64,000 bases of DNA from Metabacillus endolithicus (GTDB taxonomy: Bacteria > Bacillota > Bacilli > Bacillales > Bacillaceae). The DNA is taken from contig NZ_CP095550.1 in NCBI RefSeq assembly GCF_023078335.1, forward strand, positions 2,214,001 to 2,278,000, written 5' to 3'. This document shows positions 1 to 8,693 of this stretch, piece by piece. The notes under the pieces were generated by a model that saw only the letters and a program-made list of their open reading frames with translations, was not told the origin of the DNA and did not search any database. Within the stretch, counting starts at the first letter, position 1. Each line of letters starts with the position of its first letter. The position numbers and the translations under genes are program-made.

Positions 1-19
1 CGTTGGTTGTTTTTATTAA

Positions 20-1197
20 TTACCAATCCTCACCATACTCTCCACCATAATACATACCAACCCTAGAAATAGTATTTTTTCTCTGATACTCACTTATTGT
101 TCCAAGATAAATTGAATCATCTTCTATCCCCACAAATGCATCATCTGGAATTTCAGTTTCTGCTAAAAGATTTAACTCATTATCGATTAAATTTATACTT
201 GAATTAGTGATAATATAAAAAGAACCATTCTTTCTATGTTCCACTTTATTAATAACAGTAGAACTATATGGTCCCACTCTTACTGTCTTATCGTTTGCAC
301 CATCATATAAAGGCTCCCCAGAAACAATATCAATTTGTCCAATTTCTCCGCCCTTAAATTCATAGTAGTATTTACCATTCTCGAAATCTATAAATACAAT
401 ATTATTAGCAATATTATAGTTATCTACTAATGTTTGATAATCACTTGGTATTTGTTGTTCGTCCTTGTACATAGGAGTAATCTTACATCCACACAGCCAC
501 TACCGCCTGGGTTTTCAACTAAAACTTTACCTAAAGTTGATTCAACAATAGTAACTTCGGTTTCTTCGTCAACTTTAAAATGATTCACTAAGACAGGACC
601 AACATAATCAGCCTCATGGGATTGATGCTGAACTATAATGTCCTTTACTGTTTCTCCAGAATCCAACACATCCACATGTTCTATGTGACGAATAACCTTC
701 TCCTCATCCAATGTAAATTTATATTTTAAATGGTTCAGACCATAATCATCTCCAATAATTTCTGAGATTGGTGAAAAATTTGCCATAACGCTACTTGTTT
801 CACCTGTCAAAGTATCATATGTTGTTTGTATAACAAAAGAATGAATTTGTTCTTCAGTTAGGTATGCAGAACCACCATCTTCAAGGTAGTATTCCTTTCC
901 ACCAATCGCATCTACGTCATAAAGAGTGCCGGTACTTTCATATACATTCCCCTCATTATCAATCATCGGTCCATAGTCTCCACCCATTGTGTGAAAATCA
1001 AAGTTTGACTCGTCTATTTCCATTTCTGTTGTTTCTTCCTCAGTAATCTCTTCTTTGATAATCTCTTCTTCAGCTGTCGCACTTTTGTCTTTTGTTGGTT
1101 CTTTAGCAGTTCCAGATGTTTCATGTTGTGAACCGCAAGCAACCAAAAAAGAGCTTAAGATAATAAATGTGAAAATTGTTAAAAATATCTTTCTCAC
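20..1197 (-). pseudogene. Lipoprotein of unknown function, single apparent frameshift
   Basis: The product starts with a lipoprotein signal: a hydrophobic stretch ending in the lipobox LVAC, then a low-complexity Thr/Glu/Lys linker. The GTG at 1197 is preferred because GGAGG lies 8 bases before it; an ATG at 1230 lacks such a site. The first frame stops at 427, while a second frame covers 472 to 20 with no ribosome-binding site of its own. Adding one G to the GG around 484-485 joins them into one protein of about 392 residues (junction GGSGCVGCKITPMYKDE). The C-terminal half is rich in beta-type residues and resembles no family I can name. A TATAAT-like box lies on the minus strand at 1244-1249. 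I infer one surface lipoprotein gene with a sequencing or real frameshift; two overlapping genes is the less likely alternative. Confidence 0.6.
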
Positions 1198-1230
1198 TAG
1201 TTGTTCCTCCAGTAGATGATTTTTAGTCAT

Positions 1231-1646
1231 AAAGACCTACTCAATTATAACAGAAAAACTTTGCATATTCTTATATTTTACATAATAACCAAATATGTGC
1301 TATTAGAAGAATGATATGTATGAAATTGTTTATAAAAGAAAATATTAGTGAGGAATTTTGAAAAGAGAGTTTGAAAATTACAAGGTAGTACAATACATGT
1401 AGGGAAGATTGACTTTTCATTTATACTGGTATTTCAAATAGCATTCTCACCAGACGCCTAACATCTTAGCGATTTCGTAATCCTAACAAATGAACCCCTG
1501 CCATTCTTGGCACTTATCAATATTCACCACTTTTCTTATAGCTATTGCTTTCGATAAAGTATTTAATGTCCTCCAACTATTTAGCGATATCTGCATTAAG
1601 TACATTCCAGATATAACTTTCAATTTTTCTAGATTCTCTAGTTATT
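1231..1646. other. Intergenic region with no gene seen
   Basis: This AT-rich stretch holds the presumed promoter of the lipoprotein gene next to 1244-1249. A short plus-strand frame at 1490-1678 has no ribosome-binding site. I see nothing else supportable. Confidence 0.5.
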
Positions 1647-1967
1647 CTAACTCATACAATAAAACATATAGTTTGTAAACCGTTCATGTGATTTTGAGAA
1701 TGCATTTCTTTTCTGTGGTGGTTTTATTACGACCTTTCCTAACGGTTTCGATTTACTTTCTCCGACATAGGTTTCTGGTCTCTGAGAGGGAGCAGTTTGA
1801 TTGATTTTGCTAGATTCAGAAGTAAACTTTATCTTATTACGTACTTTCTTTTGTTTAAGATCATTTTCAACTTCCTCACTAGAAACATTAATTAAGCTAG
1901 TATTACTATTCTGGTTCTCTTTCATTCTTTCTAAGGTAACTTTCAACCCTTCTCTTCCAACTGGCAT
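1647..1967 (-). CDS. Small hydrophilic protein of unknown function
   Basis: This encodes about 106 mostly charged and polar residues with no membrane segment. Three in-frame ATGs occur at 1982, 1973 and 1967. The third is chosen because GGAGG sits 8 bases before it, inside the first codons of the longer version. The product begins MPVGREGLK and has a Lys/Pro-rich C-terminal half, as in some small DNA- or RNA-binding proteins, but I recognise no domain. The region just upstream (1990-2025) is full of short palindromes, which suggests regulation by a DNA-binding protein. A small regulator from a plasmid or integrated element is possible but unproven. Confidence 0.45.
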   Translation of the reverse strand: MPVGREGLKVTLERMKENQNSNTSLINVSSEEVENDLKQKKVRNKIKFTSESSKINQTAPSQRPETYVGESKSKPLGKVVIKPPQKRNAFSKSHERFTNYMFYCMS

Positions 1968-1989
1968 TTTCATTTCCTCCATTTTATCT

Positions 1990-2025
1990 ACGTATTTACA
2001 AACGTATGTGTATACATTTATGTAT
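1990..2025. promoter_or_regulatory. Palindrome cluster upstream of the small hydrophilic gene
   Basis: ATACAT (2012-2017) and ATGTAT (2020-2025) form a dyad with a 2-base gap. ACGTAT is repeated at 1990-1995 and 2003-2008. The location just before the start of the minus-strand gene suits an operator, but no binding protein can be assigned. Confidence 0.35.
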
Positions 2026-2206
2026 TTGTTTTTAAAAATGGAGAAGTAAACTATTTAAGATGTTTAAACTGCCGACAGTACTATAATTATGACGTGAGTT
2101 TTTCAATCAAGAAACATATCACATCTATTGGTATTGCTGGATTTTACAATACCATACTTTACCTTAGATAGTTTTGACGTGAGAATAAGGATATTAATGT
2201 CGTGAG

Positions 2207-2467
2207 TTACTCTAATGATTCAACAACAGCTTCAAGGTAATTAATGTACTTCTGAACCATCTCCCGTTGAAATGGACTAGGGATACTGTAAATGGCTCTT
2301 TCTACCTCTGATTCATCGATCTCAATCTCTGATTCTACAACTTCCCCAAGAAGCTGTTCAATCAACTCTGCTTCCGTTAGCATTTCATTTTCATAGTAAC
2401 CTCTTGTACTATCAAATTCTCTAAAGAATACCTTTCCATTAATCGTTATCTTGTGATATATTGGCAT
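2207..2467 (-). CDS. Small acidic protein, third gene of the radC operon
   Basis: The product has 86 residues, is acidic, and has no membrane segment. The start MPIYHKITINGK is chosen over an upstream in-frame ATG because AAGGAGA lies 7 bases before it. This start also leaves only two bases after the preceding stop, typical of translational coupling. The first 30 residues look like a short beta-rich domain and the rest is helical and Glu-rich. I do not recognise the family. It is co-directional with radC and the next gene, an arrangement seen in accessory regions of plasmids and integrative elements, where RadC-type proteins are common. Confidence 0.6.
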   Translation of the reverse strand: MPIYHKITINGKVFFREFDSTRGYYENEMLTEAELIEQLLGEVVESEIEIDESEVERAIYSIPSPFQREMVQKYINYLEAVVESLE

Positions 2468-2469
2468 GA

Positions 2470-2778
2470 TTAATTCTCCTTCACCATTAATTGTATTAAA
2501 GCCGTTTCTCCATCTCTTATCACTATCTTTAGCAACCACTCTTTGCTTTCTGAATCTTTAGCAATCGCTCCAATCCATTCTATTCCTTCATGATCTTCAA
2601 AGACCATCGTTTCAAACATTAGCACTTTTGGTAATCCGTCTCTCATTTCATTCGGTATTAGAGATTCATCGATTTCATCTAGGTAGAGTTCATTTGATTC
2701 AAAGCTAATTTCCTCTAATTCACCTTCAACCTCAAATTCATCCTTAAATATATTTACAAACCACTCATGCTCCTTCAC
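2470..2778 (-). CDS. Small acidic protein, second gene of the radC operon
   Basis: This encodes 102 residues from a GTG start. AAAGGAGG is placed 8 bases before the GTG, so the start is well supported. The product is very acidic in its first half (many Glu and Asp), lacks membrane segments and lacks Cys clusters. I cannot name its family. It lies 15 bases after radC and 2 bases before the next gene, so the three are probably co-transcribed. Acidic small proteins beside RadC in mobile DNA are sometimes anti-restriction-like DNA mimics, but nothing here proves that. Confidence 0.6.
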   Translation of the reverse strand: MKEHEWFVNIFKDEFEVEGELEEISFESNELYLDEIDESLIPNEMRDGLPKVLMFETMVFEDHEGIEWIGAIAKDSESKEWLLKIVIRDGETALIQLMVKEN

Positions 2779-2793
2779 CTTCTCTTCCTCCTT

Positions 2794-3246
2794 TCAAACG
2801 TATCCTTTTTCTTTTATTGACACGTACTCATCATCACCAAGGATAATGTGATCAAGTAGTTCTATTCCAACGATCTTCCCTGCTTCAGCTAATCTTTTGG
2901 TAACATCTAAGTCTTCTCTTGAAGGAGAACTGTTTCCACTAGGATGATTATGACCTACCATTATTGAAGCAGCATTGGAAAGGATCGCAGACTTCATGAC
3001 CTCTCTTGGATGAACGATACTAGCATTAAGACTTCCAACATGACAAATGTTGATTGAAACAGGTTGATTTTTAGTATCTAGTGAAATGACGATGAATGCC
3101 TCACGATCTAAATCACCTAAGAAATGTTTCATCAGCTTATATCCATCCTCTGGTGATCTGATACTCCTTTCCTTGTAAAGAATGCTTGTTTCCTTTACTA
3201 GTTTTAGACTGACAATGTTTACTCGTTTAGCTGGTTGATTCTTCAT
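2794..3246 (-). CDS. radC: RadC-family JAB/MPN metalloprotein
   Basis: At 150 residues this corresponds to the metal-binding JAB domain of RadC without the N-terminal helix-hairpin-helix of chromosomal RadC. The JAMM-type signature is clear near residues 97-112: GHNHPSG followed by S and D (SPSREDLD). The C-terminus ELLDHIILGDDEYVSIKEKG also matches the family. AAGGAGG precedes the ATG at good spacing. Short RadC proteins of this form are typical of plasmids, prophages and integrative elements; their role is not settled, and the old repair assignment is doubtful. It heads an operon with two small acidic proteins. Confidence 0.9.
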   Translation of the reverse strand: MKNQPAKRVNIVSLKLVKETSILYKERSIRSPEDGYKLMKHFLGDLDREAFIVISLDTKNQPVSINICHVGSLNASIVHPREVMKSAILSNAASIMVGHNHPSGNSSPSREDLDVTKRLAEAGKIVGIELLDHIILGDDEYVSIKEKGYV

Positions 3247-3270
3247 TTTAGTTCCTCCTTAAAATAGAAA

Positions 3271-3301
3271 AAGCCCTAACTCCTTAATGGAATTAGGGCT
3301 T
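3271..3301 (-). terminator. Intrinsic terminator upstream of radC
   Basis: Arms AAGCCCTAA and TTAGGGCTT pair perfectly. Read on the minus strand they are followed by a U-rich run. It is the second terminator behind the S-layer fragment and insulates the radC operon. Confidence 0.75.
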
Positions 3302-3366
3302 AAAATATCTTATACAAAAAAATAATATATGCTTATCATTCTATTAGATTCGGTTTCTAATAAAGA

Positions 3367-3399
3367 AAAGCCATGTAAGAATATTCTCACATGGCTTTT
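3367..3399 (-). terminator. Intrinsic terminator of the S-layer fragment
   Basis: A long near-perfect hairpin (AAAGCCATGT with ACATGGCTTT) and U-run follow the stop codon of the S-layer fragment by about 45 bases on the minus strand. A full terminator suggests that the fragment's 3' end is that of an authentic gene. Confidence 0.8.
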
Positions 3400-3444
3400 A
3401 GTAGATCTTAACGATCATATAGTCTTTCAAAAATTATATGACTA

Positions 3445-5433
3445 TTATTCAGCACTCCAAGTTGCAGTAACAGTTTGACCTACTTTACCTTTGTTTCCAG
3501 TTAATGAACCACCAGCTATTGCAGTATCTAAACCATCAAAATCAGAATCTGTTGTAATAGTTACTACATCAGATGCAGAAGATAATAATGATCCTGCAGG
3601 TAGTGTAATAGTAGTTACACCAGCAGCAGTAGTAGAAGCATCACCTGTAGCTAAAGTAACAGCAGTTCCGTTAACTTTCACTACAAAATCAAGTCCAGTT
3701 ACACTGCTATGGTTAGAGAAGCCTTCAGTAAATGTCACTAGAATAGTGTCATTTGCAGTAACTTCAGCTTTTGCCATTGCAGGAGCTGTATTTTCAACAA
3801 GTGCTACATCTTGAGTAGAATCTTTAACTGCGTGACCATCAGCATCTAAAATATTCTTAGTTGCTAAAGTGTATTCTCCATTAACACCAATAGCATCAGC
3901 TTTAAGAGTTAATTTAACAGTGTCTTTAGAAGTAGAAGTAAATACCGCTCTTTCGAATGCAGCTTCACCTTCAACAGTATAGTTTGCAAGATTAAGAGCA
4001 CTGCTTCCAACTTCATCACTGAATGTTACATAAACAGTGTTATTATCTGTATCAACCACTTGACTTGGTGCAGTTGTACCGTTAGAACCATTACCTACAA
4101 CAACTTGTGATGTTGCTGATTCTTCTGGTACAGCAAATGTGATAGTAGTAGCAGCATTACCTTGTTCAGCAACATCTTCTACATAACCACCAGCTAATGA
4201 GATTTTATAAGAACCACCTGGTAGCTCAGCTGATGAACCATCAAAGTTATCCGCATCAATAACTAATTCGTTGATATCATCTCCATCGATATCTTCAACT
4301 GTAATAGCAGCTGTATCAATAGAAACTGAATCCTCAACATTTTCACTAGTTACATAAGTTGCAGTTAAACCTGCTAATGAACTAGCTGCAGCAGCTGTTA
4401 AGTTACGATCAAATTTAACAACAACTTTATCACCAGTAGATGTTGTTACGAATTCAGCAGATTTAACTGCAGGTTTAGAAGACTCAATAGTAACAAATTG
4501 ATTTTTATCTGCACCAGCATTTCCTGCTAGGTCTTTATAGCTTTTTAATGTAATCTTGTGTAAACCTTTTGCAGTTACACTTGGTAATTCAACAGTGAAG
4601 TTTTTGTCATCAGAAGTAGTAATAACAGCAGAAGTATCTGCAACTCCATCCACTTCTACAACAAAGTAATCGATTGAAGAGTCACCAGCTGGATCAGCTT
4701 TAATTTTCTCATCAAACTTAACTTCAATTACACCAGCAGGGTCTGTGTTAATTCCTAAGTTTTTAACAGAAGAAACTGTTGGAGCAGTTTTATCATCTGA
4801 AATCTCAAAAGTTTTTACAGTTGGGTTAGAAGTTACTAAGTTTCCAGCTTTATCTTTAAGGCTAGCCACTTTTAGAGTATATGAACCTTTAGTTAAACCA
4901 GAAACATCTACTGTAACTTTACCAGTTGTTGCATTGTATACAGCTTTTCCAGCTGATTCTAAGAATCCGAATTCTTTGATTCCATTTGAATTGTATACAG
5001 CAACAAAGTCATTAATGTCAACACCATCAGTTGTTGATCCATCTGCAGCTACAGGCTCACTTACAACAAAACTAATTGTTTGTGAATCTTCCCAAGTAAT
5101 ATCGCTAATTGTTGGGCGAACTGTATCAGCAAGAGAATAAACTTTACTGAAGTCTTTAATTTCGTTTTCTGCATCATCATATACATTATCGATTTTCAAA
5201 GTATAATCAGTAGCTGTAGAAGTTAATTCTTGACCAGCTGATAATGTAATAGTAGCAGACTTTTTATCATCAGATAGTTTAACAGTACCAACACGGTCAG
5301 TTGCACTACCAACAGCATATAATTCGTAGTTTGCTGCTTTACTTGCAGAAACTAAATCAAGTGGTTTATTGAATGTTACTTTAACTTGAGTAGCGTTAAT
5401 CGCACTTACAACATTTTTTACCACTTTACCCAA
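3445..5433 (-). pseudogene. 5'-truncated S-layer protein gene (Ig-like domains only), possible silent cassette
   Basis: About 662 residues encode a chain of Ig-like modules of the kind that form the body of SbsC-type S-layer proteins (recurrent VTFNKPLD, AGNxV and ITLPAGSL motifs). There is no signal peptide and no N-terminal wall-binding domain. The frame opens immediately after a TAA, with TTG as first codon and no ribosome-binding site, so it is unlikely to be translated. The first conserved segment, VSAINATQVKVTF, matches the start of the first Ig-like module of the full-length gene (17.7 kb), and 17 bases there are identical. The 3' end with terminator is intact. I infer either a donor cassette for S-layer switching or a remnant made when a mobile element entered a second S-layer gene. 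Confidence 0.75.
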
Positions 5434-5442
5434 TTAATCATC
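5416..5442 (-). repeat. Left copy of the imperfect 27-bp inverted repeat
   Basis: Read on the minus strand this is GATGATTAATTGGGTAAAG, then T and GGTAAAA. It matches 15168-15193 (plus strand) with one mismatch and one extra base. It overlaps the first codons of the S-layer fragment and marks the left edge of the recombinase-bearing segment. Confidence 0.6.
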
Positions 5443-5489
5443 ATCAATGATATTTTACCTAAATTCTTCTATAATATACATTACAATTA

Positions 5490-5981
5490 TTATTTTTCTG
5501 GAATCTCATCTACACTCCTTGACTCAACTCGCTCAAGAAATTCCTTATATTCTCCTTTAGATCTCTTTTCCCAATACTTTATAAGTAAAAATTCCTTTAC
5601 TTCATCTTCATCCATCACATCTTTAAAACTTAAATAACTCGCTAAAGATAGAACAATCAATACAATGCTAGTCATTACTTGCGTTACATGTGCTATCTTC
5701 CAAGCTGTTGGGGTGGAATTAGAGTAGTCAAAAGAGAAATTAAAGAATGTTACTGAAGCACTGTAGAGTATTATTTCTATTAAGGAATCGCTCTCTATCT
5801 CTACATCAGCTTTTTGATTTTTCTCTAACTGTAAGATATTTCCTTTGTTATCACAAATAGGCTGTGATTCAGCCATTTGGCCTTTAACTACTTCTATTTC
5901 TATCGTCTTAAAACCCACTAGCTCACAAGAATTATTTAAGGTAAAGCCTATTATTAATGAGTACAGAATAGAAAAGAGCAA
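5490..5981 (-). CDS. Small membrane protein of unknown function
   Basis: The 163-residue product starts at a TTG only 8 bases after the upstream gene ends, which suggests coupled translation. It has a hydrophobic N-terminus (signal anchor), an extracytoplasmic-looking middle, a second membrane segment near residues 100-120, and a charged Glu/Lys-rich cytoplasmic tail. I recognise no family. It pairs with the 332-residue membrane protein upstream, and the two form a compact two-gene unit inside the recombinase-bounded segment. Such pairs are often cargo of mobile elements, but no function can be read from the sequence. Confidence 0.55.
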   Translation of the reverse strand: MLFSILYSLIIGFTLNNSCELVGFKTIEIEVVKGQMAESQPICDNKGNILQLEKNQKADVEIESDSLIEIILYSASVTFFNFSFDYSNSTPTAWKIAHVTQVMTSIVLIVLSLASYLSFKDVMDEDEVKEFLLIKYWEKRSKGEYKEFLERVESRSVDEIPEK

Positions 5982-5989
5982 TATTATTT

Positions 5990-6988
5990 CTATGTAACTG
6001 TGAACTGCAAGTGATATCCTTTCGAGAACTTTCTAATAGATGAATTTCTCCAGTTATCATAAAACTTACTCTTCGTGATGGAACCACCTTCTGCTAACTT
6101 ATGAAAATAGAGTACCTTCTTTCTTACAACATCTTTAAAGAATGCATATACGACTTCAAAAACTCTAGAGACTATACGCAAGATAATTAAATATAATAAA
6201 AATACTTTAATATCCGATGATGATACAGAATCCAGATTAATAAACATAAGGATAGTAATAACATAAATAACAATCATCAAGTTAAACCAATTAGAAAAGA
6301 CAATGAAATACCTTAATCTGTTTTTTTCCTCTGTTAGAGTTGTATAGGACTTACCTTTTAAAGTTATAAAATCATTTTTATCAATTTCATTAAGCCTATA
6401 CGAGTCCGATGTCAATATACTCTTATATAAGTTTGAAAAGAAGTAATCTGGACTAATTAACAAAAGAAATTCTTTTAATGAATTCCCTTCATCAGAATCC
6501 ACCTCAAATTTTTTGAAATTACTTTCCGGCTTAAATTTCAGAAATTTATAGTTGATCAAATGAAATGGTATGATATGTATGAACAGCGAAATAAGTATAT
6601 TAATTAAAAATGCAATAATAAATATTATTAACTCCTTGGGAAAAAAAGGAGAATACGAACAAATAAATAGAACTATTAATGTAATTATAGATGCAGCAAC
6701 AAACACCCCAATAATCTTTTTCAAGTTCTTATATTTGAACTTTTTTACATAACATATCGTATAAAATAAGATGGCCATTAAGGGTAAATTATATAATAGT
6801 GATATAACCCGTAGCCAAAGTTCACTATTAATCCTCGGATAGAAACCATTGTTAAATAAAATAAAAAGCTGTATTAGTATAACTAATATAAATAATCCAA
6901 ATACTCCCTTTTTTATATTACTCATAACCTTATATGTGCTTTGAAGCTCACTTCCAAACTTAATATATTTATTTAGAAAATCTTCCAT
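5990..6988 (-). CDS. Polytopic membrane protein of unknown function
   Basis: The product has 332 residues. Four hydrophobic segments lie in the first half, near residues 28-48, 60-80, 92-112 and 120-145. A soluble middle of about 70 residues follows, then two more membrane segments at about 228-250 and 262-280. GGAGGG precedes the ATG at good spacing. A conserved-looking motif SRVFEVVYAFFKDV follows the last membrane segment, and similar Arg/Glu/Phe/Asp signatures occur in other uncharacterised bacterial membrane proteins. It sits upstream of and is probably coupled to the 163-residue membrane protein. The pair could be a surface or defence-type cargo, but this is a guess from location. Confidence 0.6.
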   Translation of the reverse strand: MEDFLNKYIKFGSELQSTYKVMSNIKKGVFGLFILVILIQLFILFNNGFYPRINSELWLRVISLLYNLPLMAILFYTICYVKKFKYKNLKKIIGVFVAASIITLIVLFICSYSPFFPKELIIFIIAFLINILISLFIHIIPFHLINYKFLKFKPESNFKKFEVDSDEGNSLKEFLLLISPDYFFSNLYKSILTSDSYRLNEIDKNDFITLKGKSYTTLTEEKNRLRYFIVFSNWFNLMIVIYVITILMFINLDSVSSSDIKVFLLYLIILRIVSRVFEVVYAFFKDVVRKKVLYFHKLAEGGSITKSKFYDNWRNSSIRKFSKGYHLQFTVT

Positions 6989-7120
6989 TATACCCTCCTA
7001 AATACCATTAACTATAATTACCTCGTTACATCTTCTATATTTTAACAAAATTCACCTGATTTTTGAGAATAAAAAATCATAGTAAAAAGTTAAATTAGAA
7101 ATCTTATCTAAAAACAACAT

Positions 7121-7154
7121 AAACATACTCATTTTGTTGATAATGAGTATGTTT
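7121..7154. promoter_or_regulatory. Operator-like palindrome 1 upstream of fic
   Basis: Arms AAACATACTCATT and AATGAGTATGTTT are a perfect 13-base inverted repeat with an 8-base centre. It is the best of three related palindromes in the fic upstream region. Confidence 0.6.
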
Positions 7155-7175
7155 AAATATATAATTATTTAATAG

Positions 7176-7207
7176 AACATACTCAAAAACAATAAAATGA
7201 ATATGTT
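7176..7207. promoter_or_regulatory. Operator-like palindrome 2 upstream of fic
   Basis: Arms AACATACTCA and TGAATATGTT match the consensus of palindrome 1 with one mismatch. The spacing between palindromes 1 and 2 is about 55 bases centre to centre. Confidence 0.5.
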
Positions 7208-7279
7208 TAATTTAATCTTTTTACTTTCTAAAAGTATCTGTATATAAGATAAAGGCCATAAAAAATGCTCATTAATGAA

Positions 7280-7316
7280 TAAACATACTCATTATTAATT
7301 ATTATGAGGATGTTTA
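7280..7316. promoter_or_regulatory. Operator-like palindrome 3, nearest to the fic start
   Basis: Arms TAAACATACTCAT and ATGAGGATGTTTA match with one mismatch. It ends about 21 bases before the ribosome-binding site, a position where bound protein would block transcription. Confidence 0.55.
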
Positions 7317-7347
7317 ACCCTCATAGAGTAAAAATTGGAGGATAGAA

Positions 7348-8394
7348 ATGAGAATTTATGATTACAGTTTATTAAAAAAATTAATGCTCCCAATGGAAAC
7401 TGTTAGTTTAATTTCAAAAATTAATGAATATAAAGGCAAACAAGAGCTATATAAAAAACAAGCTCCACAAATCTTAAACACTTTAAAAGATGTTGCTGTA
7501 ATCCAGTCTACTAAAGCTTCCAATGCTATTGAGGGCATAATCATTACAGACAAACGTTTAAAAGGTTTAATGGAAAACAAAACAGAACCGTTTGATCGTT
7601 CTGAAGGTGAAATAGCTGGATACAGAGATGTCCTTAACTTAGTACATGCGTCTTATGATGGTATTCCAGTTAACACAAGTGTAATCTTACAACTCCATCG
7701 TCAACTTTATCACTACATCCCAGCTGAGGGTGGACGTTGGAAGAATGCCGATAATGTTATTAGTGAAAAATTACCGGATGGAACAAAAGTAATTCGCTTT
7801 ATTCCTGTATCAGCATTTGCAACTCCAGCCGCTATGGAATCACTCTGTTTGGAACTTAACGAAAGAATGAATAAAAGCGACGTTGAACCGCTCATCTTAA
7901 TTAGCCTATTTATTTTAGACTTTCTTTCTGTACATCCCTTCAATGATGGTAATGGTAGAATGGCCCGTATTCTTACGCTACTCCTGCTATATAAATCTGG
8001 CTATGAAGTCGGAAGATATATCAGTCTAGAAAAAATTATCGAGGATACCAAAGAAAGTTATTATAAAACCCTGAACCAGTCTTCACAGGGATGGCATGAA
8101 AATAGTAATGATATTTTCCCTTGGATTAATTATATATTAAGCACCTTTATTGCAGCTTACAAAGAATTAGAGTCTAGAGTGGGGTTTGTTCAAACTGGCA
8201 GAGGTAATAAGGCAGAAAGAATTAAGAAATTCATCGAAAACAAAATCGGATATTTTACAAAAGAAGATATACGAAATGCATGCCCTGAAGTTAGTGAATC
8301 TACAATAAATCGTGTATTAAATGAGCTGAAAGATAAAAACCTTATTGAACCAATGGGACTAGGTAGAACAGCAAAATGGAAAAAAACACAATAA
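7348..8394 (+). CDS. Fic/DOC family protein with autoinhibitory motif and C-terminal winged helix
   Basis: The 348-residue product carries the catalytic Fic motif HPFNDGNGRMAR at residues 196-207. Fic enzymes with this motif usually transfer AMP from ATP to Ser, Thr or Tyr of target proteins. The inhibitory motif S-x-x-x-E-G is at residues 58-63 (SNAIEG), which places it in class II, self-inhibited from the N-terminal side. The last 60 residues look like a winged helix-turn-helix (KEDIRNACPEVSESTINRVLNEL), common in the Fic-DUF4172/wHTH architecture. GGAGG is 6 bases before the ATG. Three matching palindromes upstream suggest autoregulation through the winged helix. A small gene follows 36 bases downstream and probably shares the transcript. 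Confidence 0.88.
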   Translation: MRIYDYSLLKKLMLPMETVSLISKINEYKGKQELYKKQAPQILNTLKDVAVIQSTKASNAIEGIIITDKRLKGLMENKTEPFDRSEGEIAGYRDVLNLVHASYDGIPVNTSVILQLHRQLYHYIPAEGGRWKNADNVISEKLPDGTKVIRFIPVSAFATPAAMESLCLELNERMNKSDVEPLILISLFILDFLSVHPFNDGNGRMARILTLLLLYKSGYEVGRYISLEKIIEDTKESYYKTLNQSSQGWHENSNDIFPWINYILSTFIAAYKELESRVGFVQTGRGNKAERIKKFIENKIGYFTKEDIRNACPEVSESTINRVLNELKDKNLIEPMGLGRTAKWKKTQ

Positions 8395-8430
8395 TATTTA
8401 TTCAATAGTTATTAAGGAGAGGTGTTTATA

Positions 8431-8652
8431 ATGGATTTTCTAAGAAATGGCGTGATATTCAATATTAAGGCGATTAAAGAACAGAGTCCTACAGTCTGGA
8501 ATAAGTACAAAGATTATTTTAATGACATTGAATTGGAAAATGAAGAAGAAGTTTACCTAAATTATCTCTCAGATAAGATGGATGGAAAAGTATTATTTAA
8601 CTTTCTAACAGAGTGTCTACCAAGTGAAATGAGAGCTAAATTAAAAGAATAA
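8431..8652 (+). CDS. Small protein downstream of fic
   Basis: The 73-residue product is acidic and has no membrane segment or known motif. The ATG at 8431 is preferred over an in-frame GTG at 8422 because AAGGAGAGG lies 8 bases before it. It ends at the start of a strong bidirectional terminator, so fic and this gene form one unit. Short partners of Fic proteins can be antitoxins, but here the Fic protein already carries its own inhibitory motif, so a toxin-antitoxin reading is only a possibility. Confidence 0.6.
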   Translation: MDFLRNGVIFNIKAIKEQSPTVWNKYKDYFNDIELENEEEVYLNYLSDKMDGKVLFNFLTECLPSEMRAKLKE

Positions 8653-8693
8653 ACTAGAAAAACGTCCTCGTATAAAGGACGTTTTTCTAGTTT
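8651..8693. terminator. Bidirectional intrinsic terminator
   Basis: Perfect 17-base arms (AAACTAGAAAAACGTCC and its complement) enclose a 9-base loop, with A-rich and T-rich flanks giving U-runs in both directions. It ends the fic unit (plus) and the NERD gene (minus). Confidence 0.9.

Noticed and set aside
1490..1678. 62-codon plus-strand frame
   Set aside because: AT-rich, no ribosome-binding site and low-complexity product.
3491..5140. Plus-strand frames antisense to the S-layer fragment
   Set aside because: They mirror the biased codon use of the S-layer coding strand and lack start signals.
8422..8652. Classic toxin-antitoxin pair with fic
   Set aside because: The Fic protein carries its own inhibitory motif and the small gene is downstream rather than upstream; evidence is not enough to call it an antitoxin.
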